64,000 bases of DNA, taken from VXNE01 sp965261535 (GTDB taxonomy: Bacteria > Pseudomonadota > Gammaproteobacteria > Pseudomonadales > Azotimanducaceae). Every line of letters starts with the position of its first letter. The stretch's first letter is position 1. A program made the translations under genes and the position numbers. Positions 51,863 to 59,602 of the stretch are shown piece after piece. The DNA lies in assembly GCA_965261535.1 (NCBI GenBank), contig OZ253469.1, positions 4,030,001 through 4,094,000 on the forward strand, in the 5' to 3' direction. The notes under the pieces were generated by a model that worked only from the letters and a program-made list of their open reading frames with translations, was not told the origin of the DNA and ran no database searches.

Positions 51863-52624
51863 TTACAACTCGAACCGTTCTCCAAGGTATACGCTTCTCA
51901 CGGTTTCGTTGGATAGTATGGCGTCGGCATCCCCCGCCGCAATGATGTGCCCGTCGTTCACGATATAGGCGCGGTCGCAGATGTCGAGAGTTTCCCTGAC
52001 ATTGTGATCGGTGATGAGGATGCCGATTCGACGTTGCGCAAGGTCACGGATCTCGTCCTTGATGTCGGCGACGGAAATCGGATCGACTCCGGAAAAGGGT
52101 TCGTCGAGCAGCATGAACGCGGGCTGGGCCACGAGCGCCCGGGCGATCTCGACGCGGCGGCGCTCTCCGCCCGACAACTGTTCGCCGGTGGCGGTCTCGA
52201 TGTCGTTCAGGCGAAACTCATCCAGCAGGCGGTCCACGAGCTGGCGCCGCGCTTGCCGGCCCAGGTCACGGCGCAGTTCGACGACCGCCCTCAGGTTGTC
52301 CTTCACGGACAGCTTTCGGAACACGCTCGCTTCCTGCGGCAGGTAGCCGATGCCCGCGCGCGCGCGGGCATGCATCGGGGCGCGACTGAGGTCCGCGCCG
52401 TCGAGCAGAATCGATCCCCCGTCCATTCGCACCAGCCCGACTATCATGTAAAAGCACGTGGTCTTTCCGGCGCCGTTCGGTCCGAGCAGTCCCACGATTT
52501 CCCCGCTGGACAGGTAAATGTTCAACCCTTCGACGACGTTTCGGCCGCGATAGCGTTTGGTCAGGTTGGTTGCCGCGAGCCGGGAACTGCGCTCAGGGCC
52601 GAGTTCGGAGGGAGGATTGGACAC
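51863..52624 (-). CDS. lptB: LPS export ABC transporter ATP-binding protein
   Basis: 253 residues. Walker A GLLGPNGAGKTTCFYMIVG (about 41-60), Q-loop in GIGYLPQEASVFRKLSV, signature LSGGERRRVEIARALVAQP, Walker B FMLLDEPFSGVDP and switch His in LITDHNVRE. It powers LPS extraction with LptFG. It starts 3 bp after the lptA stop codon. Confidence 0.98.
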   Translation of the reverse strand: MSNPPSELGPERSSRLAATNLTKRYRGRNVVEGLNIYLSSGEIVGLLGPNGAGKTTCFYMIVGLVRMDGGSILLDGADLSRAPMHARARAGIGYLPQEASVFRKLSVKDNLRAVVELRRDLGRQARRQLVDRLLDEFRLNDIETATGEQLSGGERRRVEIARALVAQPAFMLLDEPFSGVDPISVADIKDEIRDLAQRRIGILITDHNVRETLDICDRAYIVNDGHIIAAGDADAILSNETVRSVYLGERFEL

Positions 52625-52627
52625 GCG

Positions 52628-53545
52628 CTATGGGCTGTTTTCTGGCGAGGGGTGCTCCCTCGCGCTGCTGTCTTCTTGCGAGGGGTTCCCCCTCGCGCTG
52701 CTCCTTCCATGCGAGGGGTATCCCCTCGCGCTGCTCCTTTCATGCGAGGGGTATCCCCTCGCGCTGCTCCTTTCATGCGAGGGGTATCCCCTCGCGCTGC
52801 TCCTTTCATGCGAGGGGTATCCCCTCGCGCTCCCCGGCTGAGGGCTCTGCTGAAGGCTCTTTTCTTGCGAGGGATGCTCCCTCGCGCTCCCCGGCTGAGG
52901 GCTCTCCGGCTGCAAGATCATTTCGACGCCGTCTTTCTCGCCGAAGGCCACTACTTTGCCCTGGCGCATGTCAAATTGGATGACCTCGCCCCGAAACTCG
53001 TCGCTATCGTGCGCAAGCCAGGCGCGTCCGATCAACTCGATGCGCTCGTCGACCGGGTGATAGATGATGTTGCTGGCTCTGGCCTCGACGAAATCGGCGC
53101 CGGGTTGCGGTTGTTGCCGGTAGCGCGCGAGGTCGCCCTCGGCGTTGATGAGGATTATTCGGTCGCCATCGCTTTCGATGACGACCCGGTCCGCTTCCAG
53201 GCGCATCGAACCCTGGTCGATCTGCACGGAACCCGTGGCGATCACCCGCTTGGTCGGGGAGTTCGCGGAAGGGCCTCCAGCAGGGGATGCGCCATCGGCA
53301 CGGGAGCCCGGTAGCCCGCCGGCGGCCAGCTCGCCTTCCACATTGTCGGCGCGGAAGTGTATCGGCTGTTCGGCGTCGGCCGGCAAGGCGGGCGCCTCTC
53401 CCGCCAACGTAGCCAGCAACAACCCGGACCACAAGAGTCCGCACCGCGAAATAGACCGCGCTCGCGTCAGAGAATCCGATTCCGTCGATGTGGCTCGACA
53501 ACGATGTGGACCCGCCGGCCTGGTCCCGATAGCAGCTTCATCCAT
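52628..53545 (-). CDS. lptA: LPS transport periplasmic protein LptA with repeat-encoded C-terminal tail
   Basis: 305 codons. A signal-like segment lies at 36-53 (GLLWSGLLLATLAGEAPA), and the OstA/LptA jellyroll runs from about 60 (QPIHFRADNVEGELAAG) through VIATGSVQIDQGSMRLEADR and FDMRQGKVVAFGEKDGVEMI to residue 214. The remaining 91 residues are encoded by hairpin repeats: SPQPGSAREHPSQEK, then five SSARGYPSHER-type units, ending PENSP. Relatives stop shortly after the jellyroll. LptA monomers stack head to tail through their C-terminal edge, so an appended tail could affect bridge assembly. The start at 53545 overlaps lptC by 79 bp; a later start is possible. Confidence 0.92.
   Translation of the reverse strand: MDEAAIGTRPAGPHRCRATSTESDSLTRARSISRCGLLWSGLLLATLAGEAPALPADAEQPIHFRADNVEGELAAGGLPGSRADGASPAGGPSANSPTKRVIATGSVQIDQGSMRLEADRVVIESDGDRIILINAEGDLARYRQQPQPGADFVEARASNIIYHPVDERIELIGRAWLAHDSDEFRGEVIQFDMRQGKVVAFGEKDGVEMILQPESPQPGSAREHPSQEKSLQQSPQPGSARGYPSHERSSARGYPSHERSSARGYPSHERSSARGYPSHGRSSARGNPSQEDSSAREHPSPENSP
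52632..52903 (-). repeat. Palindromic hairpin-repeat locus 7, forming the 3' end of lptA
   Basis: Seven hairpins in sense orientation relative to the gene. Two outer units are long (with CCCTCAGCCGGGGAGC) and five inner ones are 33-bp units. Four of these carry the same GCGAGGGGTATCCCCTCGC core, so the array has expanded recently by tandem duplication. The stop codon lies immediately after the last unit, 3 bp before lptB. Confidence 0.95.
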
Positions 53546-54066
53546 CCGCGTTCCATGTCGGCCTCGAATCCCGCGGCCGTCGTCTTGCTGCCCGAAGTTT
53601 CGATCATAACAGCTTGATCTGTTTCCGCGTATTTCCGCGCCGGATAGACATCGAGGGCGGCCGTCGTCAATGCGAAATGGCGTCCGTCGTCATGCTGTCT
53701 CGTGAGCTCCACGTTGTCGCTCAGGCGCAAGTGTTCTTCCTGCGCGCCGTCGTGGCTCGGCCGCTGCCGGATCTCCCCGCGCGTGGCGTTCGCGAGCCAA
53801 GGAGGCCCCGCCTGCTGATGCAGTCGGATAACCGGGTTCTCGAAATACGTGACGCCACGTTCTTCAAACCGCTTGATCCTGTCGGCCCAGAGGCGGTAGC
53901 GAATACCGCCATCTGCGCCGAACCTGGTGATGGCCGCCCCCTCGATGTAGATATCGGGTTCATCCGCGAGCTCGGGCGGTAGTGGGGACGGTGCTCGCTC
54001 GCCCGAGTACATGTAGACGATGGTCAGCACGAGCGCGGATATGGCGGCAGCGGCGTATCGCCGCAT
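53467..54066 (-). CDS. lptC: LPS export system protein LptC
   Basis: 199 residues from ATG 54066, which overlaps the kdsC stop (TGATG). One N-terminal membrane anchor (YAAAAISALVLTIVYMY), then a periplasmic LptA-like fold: DIYIEGAAITRFGADGGIRY, YFENPVIRLHQQ, LRLSDNVELTRQHDDGRHFA and TDQAVMIETSGSKTTAAGFE. It hands LPS from LptBFG to LptA. Confidence 0.93.
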   Translation of the reverse strand: MRRYAAAAISALVLTIVYMYSGERAPSPLPPELADEPDIYIEGAAITRFGADGGIRYRLWADRIKRFEERGVTYFENPVIRLHQQAGPPWLANATRGEIRQRPSHDGAQEEHLRLSDNVELTRQHDDGRHFALTTAALDVYPARKYAETDQAVMIETSGSKTTAAGFEADMERGWMKLLSGPGRRVHIVVEPHRRNRIL

Positions 54067-54731
54067 CACCGCGGCCAGGCCCCTGCGGCGGTCAGAGCGG
54101 ATTCCCAAAGCCCTTTGGCGATCAGGATGAGATGGCAGATTTCGCGCACGGCGCCGGCGCCGGCAGCGGCCGCCGTGACATAGTCCGCTCGCGCGGCGAC
54201 CTCTGGATGGGCTTGGGGAACTGACAGCCGCATGCCCACCCTGTCAAACAGCGGCAGGTCGGGTATGTCGTCTCCCGCATGGGCCATCCGGTTCGCCAGG
54301 ATGCCGGATGCCGCGCACAGCGCGCTCAAGGCGACAGTCTTGTCTTCGACGCCCTGGTAGGCGTAGGCGACACCGAGCTCCCAAACGCGTCTTGCCGTCG
54401 CTCCGGACGCCCGACCGGAAATGATGGCGACGGGGATGCCCGCCGCCTGAAGCATCTTGATGGCGGCTCCATCCTGCGCGTAGAACGCCTTGGTTTCGGT
54501 GACCGAGGGGGCACCCCTCGCAAGAGAGCCTTCAGCCGGGGAGCCCGAGGGGGCACCCCTCGCGAAAGAGCCTTCAGCCGGGGAGCCCGAGGGGGCACCC
54601 CTCGCGAAAGAGTCCGAATAGTAGAGGCGGCCGTCTGTCATCACGCCGTCCACATCCAGGATGAGAAGATCGACGCTCCGCGCCAGGTCGAGCGCGGACG
54701 GAGGAAAGATTTCCGCGCCCGGGTGTGTCAT
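54066..54731 (-). CDS. kdsC: 3-deoxy-D-manno-octulosonate 8-phosphate phosphatase with repeat insertion
   Basis: 221 residues from ATG 54731. HAD-family enzyme releasing phosphate from KDO-8-P for LPS core synthesis. The nucleophile motif LLILDVDGVMTDGRLYYSD carries D26 and D28. Motif II is AIISGRAS, motif III Lys in GVEDKTVAL and motif IV AHAGDDIPDLPLF. Residues 41-77 (SFARGAPSGSPAEG units) are repeat-encoded and interrupt the beta-hairpin between RLYYSD and ETKAFYAQDG that caps the active site in the tetramer. The normal family length is about 180-190. All catalytic residues are kept and both flanks stay in frame. kdsD is absent from its usual place upstream. Confidence 0.94.
   Translation of the reverse strand: MTHPGAEIFPPSALDLARSVDLLILDVDGVMTDGRLYYSDSFARGAPSGSPAEGSFARGAPSGSPAEGSLARGAPSVTETKAFYAQDGAAIKMLQAAGIPVAIISGRASGATARRVWELGVAYAYQGVEDKTVALSALCAASGILANRMAHAGDDIPDLPLFDRVGMRLSVPQAHPEVAARADYVTAAAAGAGAVREICHLILIAKGLWESALTAAGAWPR
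54501..54611 (+). repeat. Palindromic hairpin-repeat locus 8, in frame inside kdsC
   Basis: Three hairpins (variant CCGAGGGGGCACCCCTCGC) with 42-bp period, 111 bp in all, or 37 codons. The orientation is opposite to that in yhdP and lptA relative to the host gene, so a different peptide (ARGAPSGSPAEGSF) is encoded. The frame is nevertheless open. Confidence 0.95.
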
Positions 54732-55690
54732 GCCTGGGTATAGAGCAGCACGTTGTAGCCGATCCAGCTCAGGACCATGACGCAACCTTCGAAGCGCGTG
54801 ATGATAGGCCGGGAGCCGAATCCGTAGGCGAACAGCACAAGCAGCAAGGTCAGCGCGGCCATCATGCCGTAGTCCCGCCACAACACGTGGATATCAAGGC
54901 CTACCGGAGTCACCAGCGCGGGCACCGCCAGTACCGCTAGTATATTGAGAATGTTCGATCCGACGACATTGCCGATCGCGATGTCCGGCTGCCCCTTCAT
55001 GGCTGCGGTGAGGGTTGCTGCGAGTTCCGGCAGACTGGTGCCGATCGCGATCACGGTGAGTCCGATGATCAGTTCGCTTACGCCAAGATACTCCGCGACT
55101 TCCGTCGCCGCCCAGACGAGCGTCTGCGCCGACACGAGCAACAATCCGAGACCGAAGCACAGGTAGACGAGGGCGCGCCCCATCGGCATGCCCTCGAGTT
55201 CCCCCAGCTCCTCCTGGATCGACTCGGGCAACGCGTCCGGTTTCCGCCGCTGCGTCCGCACCAGGCGATGAATGATCAGGCTCAGTCCGGCCACCAGTAG
55301 CAACCCGTCGACCACTCCCAGGTAGAGGTCGTACAGACAGAACAGCGCGAGCAAGGTCGCGCCGATCAACCAGGGCAGTTCGACTTTCAACACCGAAGCC
55401 GCGAACGGGAGCGGGGCGACCATGGCGGTTACGCCGAGCACCAACCCGATGTTTGCGATGTTGGATCCGATCGCGTTGCCTATGGCCAGGATGGAAGTAC
55501 CCTCGATGGCTGCGGCGAGCGCCACCAGGATCTCCGGCGCCGAAGTGCCGATGGACACGACGGTCAGGCCGATGAGTATTTTCGGCACCCCGAGATGGTT
55601 CGCTGTCGCCGCCGCACCCGATACGAATCGGTCCGCACTCCACACCAGAGCGATGAAGCCGACGATCAAAGCCAGTACGGGAAGCCACAT
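54728..55690 (-). CDS. yrbG: Calcium/sodium antiporter YrbG family
   Basis: 320 residues from ATG 55690 (MWLPVLALIVGFIALVWSAD). Two homologous halves each carry an alpha-repeat: LIGLTVVSIGTSAPEILVAL with IGNAIGSNIANIGLVLG, and IIGLTVIAIGTSLPELAATL with IGNVVGSNILNILAVL. There are about ten membrane spans. Its stop overlaps the kdsC start (ATGA). The frame extends upstream for another 172 codons through repeat DNA, which I treat as spurious. Confidence 0.94.
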   Translation of the reverse strand: MWLPVLALIVGFIALVWSADRFVSGAAATANHLGVPKILIGLTVVSIGTSAPEILVALAAAIEGTSILAIGNAIGSNIANIGLVLGVTAMVAPLPFAASVLKVELPWLIGATLLALFCLYDLYLGVVDGLLLVAGLSLIIHRLVRTQRRKPDALPESIQEELGELEGMPMGRALVYLCFGLGLLLVSAQTLVWAATEVAEYLGVSELIIGLTVIAIGTSLPELAATLTAAMKGQPDIAIGNVVGSNILNILAVLAVPALVTPVGLDIHVLWRDYGMMAALTLLLVLFAYGFGSRPIITRFEGCVMVLSWIGYNVLLYTQA

Positions 55691-55865
55691 AGAACCCACA
55701 TAAAGGGATGTCGCGGAATGATTGTTCCGTGTGCCGCAAGCATTGCAACATTGGCACTGCTGCGTCAATCCAATGGTTTTGCGGCCCGCCCGCAGCCGAT
55801 GGGCGTGGCACGGGTGTGATGGCGCCGGGCGTCTCTTGAGCGACCGCCCGGTGCGACCGCGCACG

Positions 55866-56320
55866 ACGAGCGGGGCCGGGCAGGAGCCTTCAGCCGGGGA
55901 GCGCGAGGGGGCGTCCCTCGCAAGAAAGGAGCCTTCAGCCGGGGAGCGCGAGGGGGCGCCCCTCGCACAAGAAAACAGCAGCGCAGCGGCACCCCTCCCA
56001 TGGAACAAATTTTCACCCGAAGCCTCCCGGCCGGGTTTTCTCGGGTCGGACCGTGGCAGGAGTTTCAGTCTCCCATACGGGGTCGTGGACTGCGCCACGC
56101 CACCAGCGTCAAAACGCCGAGCACGGTCTGGGCCAAACTCGCAATCGGGCGAAACGCACCATTGGGGACACGGCCTCTGGCCCGAGAGGGACATGGTACA
56201 CGACATGCCGGGCGTACGGAGAACGCGCCACTGTTCCCTGTGCGTCCGCGCCCCGGCCCCGGGGTGGAAACTCGCAAGGAAACAACCGAAGCAGAGGGCG
56301 CCGACTGTGGGGCACTGCCA
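55866..56320 (+). repeat. Composite element: head, hairpins, 291-bp module, tail (locus 9)
   Basis: Head ACGAGCGGGGCCGG at 55866, two long hairpin units (cores GCGAGGGGGCGTCCCTCGC and GCGAGGGGGCGCCCCTCGC), a degenerate third, the 291-bp module from 55988, and the tail GGGCGCC ... GTGGGGCACT ending near 56316. No hairpin lies between module and tail, unlike locus 3. It fills most of the yrbG-bolA divergent gap and ends about 20 bp before the bolA ATG, so the bolA-hisD promoter must lie in or be supplied by the element. Confidence 0.9.
55988..56278 (+). repeat. 291-bp module, copy 2
   Basis: Every base compared by eye equals 32257-32547 (offset 23731). Identity over 291 bp between copies 24 kb apart, next to a strongly diverged third copy, points to recent transposition or gene conversion. 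Confidence 0.95.
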
Positions 56321-56341
56321 TGGTAACCTTCAGCGTCCATC

Positions 56342-56581
56342 ATGAACGCGCCTATCGAACAAGCGACTCTCGCCAACCGCATCCGTGATCACATCGGCGA
56401 TGCCGCGGTCGAGGTCACCGGCGAGGGAAACCGTTTCGACGTGCGCGTTGCGAGCGCGGCCTTCAAGGGGTTGAGCCGCGTCAGACAGCAGCAGCTTGTA
56501 TACGAGGCCATTGGCGACCTGATCCGCGATGGAACCGTGCACGCGGTCACCATTCGCACTGTGGCCGCGAGCGAACCGTAG
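56342..56581 (+). CDS. ibaG: BolA-family protein (IbaG/YrbA type)
   Basis: 79 residues: MNAPIEQATLANRIRDHIGD, FDVRVASAAFKGLSRVRQQQ and IRDGTVHAVTIRTVAASEP, with the conserved His of the C-terminal strand that ligates a shared [2Fe-2S] with monothiol glutaredoxin. In many gammaproteobacteria it is followed by murA and hisG; here hisD follows directly, 10 bp after the stop. Confidence 0.9.
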   Translation: MNAPIEQATLANRIRDHIGDAAVEVTGEGNRFDVRVASAAFKGLSRVRQQQLVYEAIGDLIRDGTVHAVTIRTVAASEP

Positions 56582-56591
56582 GATTCGCGCA

Positions 56592-57914
56592 ATGATCGGC
56601 GTCAAGCGCCTGGATACGGCATCGCGGGACTTCGATGATGCGCTTGACAGGCTCATCTATTGGGATAACCCCGCGCTGGGCGAGATCGAGCGCGCGGTCG
56701 CCGCAGTGCTTGAGGATGTGCGCGAGCGTGGCGACGCGGCCGTCGTCGACTACACCGCGCGATTCGATGGGGTCGCCGCCCCCAACGTCGCCGCGCTAAG
56801 CATCGACGCCCAGACGCTTTCCGACTGCGGGCAGCGCTTGCCCGCATCGGACCGTGAAGCCCTCGCCAACGCCGCTCGGCGCATTCGTTTTTATCACGAG
56901 CGGCAGCTCGAACAGGGTGGAGCGTTCGAGTACGACGACGGTTTGGGCAATCGACTCGGCCAGCGCATCGTGCCTCTTGATCGCGTTGGCGTCTACGTGC
57001 CTGGCGGAAAGGCCGCGTATCCGTCGACAGTGCTGATGACGGTGATTCCTGCTCGGGTGGCGGGCGTACGCGAGGTGGCAGTGACGGTCCCGACCCCGAA
57101 CGGCGAGCGGAGCGACCACGTTCTGGCTGCGCTTGATATTGCCGGCGTGGATGAAGTGTTCGCCATCGGCGGGGCGCAAGCCATCGGAGCCTTGGCCTTC
57201 GGTACTGAAACGATCGCCAGAGTGGACAAGATCGTGGGTCCTGGCGGCGCCTACGTCGCCGCCGCCAAGCGCCAGGTATTTGGTCGGGTGGGAATCGACG
57301 GCATCGCCGGTCCAAGCGAAGTGCTGATCGTTGCCGACGGCAGCGTGCCGGCGCACTGGACGGCGCTCGACATGTTCTCGCAGTCCGAGCACGACGCGGC
57401 GGCGCAGGCGTTGCTGCTTTCTCCCGACGCCGACTACCTCGAGGCGGTGGCGGACCGGATGGATGCGGCGCTACCGGATATGGCGCGCCGCGAAATCATC
57501 GAAGCTTCTCTCTCCGCCCGGGGGGCGTTGATCAAGACCCGCGATCTCGACGAGGCTGTGGCCGTCGCGAACCGCGTCGCGCCGGAACATTTGCAGCTTG
57601 CGGTGGCCGACCCGGAATCGTTGCTGCCGCGCGTGCGTAATGCGGGGGCGATCTTTCTCGGCGGCTATTCGGCGGAAGTCCTCGGCGATTACAGCGCGGG
57701 GCCGAGTCACGTGCTGCCGACGTTCGGCACGGCGCGATATGCATCGCCCCTGGGCGTAGCCGATTTCCTCAAGCGCAGTTCGGTTATCCGCATCGACCCG
57801 AGAGGTGTTCGGGATCTGGCGCGAACCGCGGCCACCATTGCGGAAGCGGAGGGACTCCGGGCTCACGCCCTGGCGGCGCTGGCGCGACTCGACGACAGTT
57901 CGTTTCAGTTCTGA
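56592..57914 (+). CDS. hisD: Histidinol dehydrogenase
   Basis: 440 residues from ATG 56592. VPLDRVGVYVPGGKAAYPST, FAIGGAQAIGALAFGTETI and KIVGPGGAYVAAAKRQVFG are family signatures, with zinc and catalytic residues in SQSEHDAAAQALL and RVAPEHLQLAVADPESLL (the catalytic Glu-His). It oxidises histidinol to histidine with two NAD+. hisG and hisC, usual neighbours, are not here. Confidence 0.97.
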   Translation: MIGVKRLDTASRDFDDALDRLIYWDNPALGEIERAVAAVLEDVRERGDAAVVDYTARFDGVAAPNVAALSIDAQTLSDCGQRLPASDREALANAARRIRFYHERQLEQGGAFEYDDGLGNRLGQRIVPLDRVGVYVPGGKAAYPSTVLMTVIPARVAGVREVAVTVPTPNGERSDHVLAALDIAGVDEVFAIGGAQAIGALAFGTETIARVDKIVGPGGAYVAAAKRQVFGRVGIDGIAGPSEVLIVADGSVPAHWTALDMFSQSEHDAAAQALLLSPDADYLEAVADRMDAALPDMARREIIEASLSARGALIKTRDLDEAVAVANRVAPEHLQLAVADPESLLPRVRNAGAIFLGGYSAEVLGDYSAGPSHVLPTFGTARYASPLGVADFLKRSSVIRIDPRGVRDLARTAATIAEAEGLRAHALAALARLDDSSFQF

Positions 57915-57925
57915 CGACGCGCGGC

Positions 57926-59002
57926 ATGTCGCCGGGGGAAGCTCACGAGCGAAATATCGACGGTCGGGGCTTTGAACGGGACCCCGGACAGGCGGAGGCT
58001 GTGGCGGCGCTGGACGCGGTGCATGGGCGCCTTTTGTGGGAGCGGAGGCGATTGTGGTCGCGGCTATTCCGACGTCGACCCACACGAGCGCCGACCGGCC
58101 TCTACTTGTGGGGCGGCGTCGGCCGGGGCAAGACCTACCTGATGGATCTGTTCTTCGAATGCCTGCCGTTCGAAGCGAAGCACCGGATGCACTTTCACCG
58201 TTTCATGCTGCGCGTACACGGTGAGTTGACGGAACTGCAGGGCATTCCCAACCCCCTGGCCCACGTGGCGGAGCGCATCGCGGATGAGGGCCGCGTGCTC
58301 TGTTTCGACGAGTTCTCCGTTTCCGATATCGGAGATGCCATGATCCTCGGCCAACTATTGGGCGCCCTGTTCGATCGCGGCGTCACGGTGGTGGCGACAT
58401 CGAATATCGAACCATCGCGGCTGTACGAGCATGGCTTGCAGCGGCGGCGCTTCCAGCCGGCCATCGAACGCATCGAGTCGCACATGAAAATCTTGCGCAT
58501 GGTTGATGGGGTCGACTATCGGCTGCGTGTACTGGCTGCCGCCAATACCTACCTTCATCCGGCCTCCGATGAGACGGATCAGCGGCTCGCTGCATCGTTC
58601 CGAGCCCTGGCGCCGCATGCCGAGATCGGCGCTTCGATCGAGATCTACGGTCGCCGCATTCCGACCCGGGGCGCGGGTGACGGCGCGGTCTGGTTCGATT
58701 TCAGGAACATTTGTGACGGGCCGCGCAGCGCGAACGACTACATCGAGGTCTCGCGGGAGTTTCACACCGTCCTGGTAAGCCGCGTCCCGCGTTTCAATGC
58801 CGACAGCGAGGATCTGGCGCGGCGTTTCGTCGCCCTGGTGGACGAGTTCTATGATCGCGGCGTCAACCTGATGCTGTCGGCGGCATGCGAAATCGGCGGC
58901 CTCTATCGTGGACAGCGCCTCAAAATGGAATTCGAGCGAACCCAGAGTCGCTTGCGCGAGATGCGTTCGGCGGAGTATCTCGGACGCACCCACACGCCCT
59001 GA
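57926..59002 (+). CDS. zapE: Cell division protein ZapE (AFG1-like ATPase)
   Basis: 358 residues. Walker A LYLWGGVGRGKTYLMDLFF (about 59-78), Walker B RVLCFDEFSVSDIGDAMIL, sensor VVATSNIEPSRLYEHGLQRR, and the C-terminal SREFHTVLVSRVPRF signature. ZapE destabilises Z-rings under stress in E. coli, where it is likewise encoded near rplM-rpsI. Confidence 0.95.
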   Translation: MSPGEAHERNIDGRGFERDPGQAEAVAALDAVHGRLLWERRRLWSRLFRRRPTRAPTGLYLWGGVGRGKTYLMDLFFECLPFEAKHRMHFHRFMLRVHGELTELQGIPNPLAHVAERIADEGRVLCFDEFSVSDIGDAMILGQLLGALFDRGVTVVATSNIEPSRLYEHGLQRRRFQPAIERIESHMKILRMVDGVDYRLRVLAAANTYLHPASDETDQRLAASFRALAPHAEIGASIEIYGRRIPTRGAGDGAVWFDFRNICDGPRSANDYIEVSREFHTVLVSRVPRFNADSEDLARRFVALVDEFYDRGVNLMLSAACEIGGLYRGQRLKMEFERTQSRLREMRSAEYLGRTHTP

Positions 59003-59134
59003 TCGTCGTCCTTGACGCATGGCGTAGGCTACGATCTGCCTCGGCCCGCGTGGAGACTTCCGGCAAGCGATGGTTCGGTTGCGATTGCCGGGTCTCGCCG
59101 GTAAAATCGCGCCTTCGAATTCCAGGCCCTCCGC

Positions 59135-59569
59135 ATGAAAACCCTGAGCGCGCGTCCGCAGGATGTCGAGCACGATTGGTATGTCGTGGACGCTGAAAAT
59201 CAGACGCTTGGGCGACTGGCGGCGGCGCTCGCGCGGCGCCTGCGCGGCAAGCACAAGGCGTCGTACACGCCCCATGTGGATACGGGAGACTACATCGTGG
59301 TGGTGAACGCGGAAAAGGTTCGCGTCACGGGCAAGAAGCGCACCGACAAGATCTACTACCGATATAGCGGGTACCCTGGCGGCATCAAGGCGGCGCGTTT
59401 CGAAGAGGTGATTGCGAAGCATCCCGAGCGGGTGATCGAGAAGGCGGTCAAGGGCATGCTCCCTCGCAATCCGCTCGGCCGGGCCGTATTCCGCAAGCTC
59501 AAGGTATACGCCGGATCCGAGCACCCCCACACGGCGCAACAGCCGAAGCCGCTGCAGTTGCTGGTATAG
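59135..59569 (+). CDS. rplM: 50S ribosomal protein L13
   Basis: 144 residues: MKTLSARPQDVEHDWYVVDA, LGRLAAALARRLRGKHKASY, HVDTGDYIVVVNAEKVRVTG and GMLPRNPLGRAVFRKLKVYA. It assembles early onto 23S rRNA. It is the first gene of the rplM-rpsI operon; the 130 bp upstream should hold the promoter. Confidence 0.99.
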   Translation: MKTLSARPQDVEHDWYVVDAENQTLGRLAAALARRLRGKHKASYTPHVDTGDYIVVVNAEKVRVTGKKRTDKIYYRYSGYPGGIKAARFEEVIAKHPERVIEKAVKGMLPRNPLGRAVFRKLKVYAGSEHPHTAQQPKPLQLLV

Positions 59570-59602
59570 AGATCTCGAGAGCCTGGCAGGGAGAGTAATC
59601 GA

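Noticed and set aside
52632..52903. CRISPR array
   Set aside because: The regular 33-bp period looks array-like, but there are no distinct spacers, the units are self-complementary, they continue a coding frame, and no cas gene is nearby.
51947..53314. Plus-strand ORF of 455 codons opposite lptB and lptA
   Set aside because: Shadow ORF that runs through the hairpin array; the minus strand holds LptB and LptA.
55691..56206. N-terminal extension of YrbG by 172 codons
   Set aside because: The extension is encoded by the 291-bp module and hairpins. Membrane-protein homology begins at the ATG 55690, and the same extension sequence occurs at 32475 with no YrbG.
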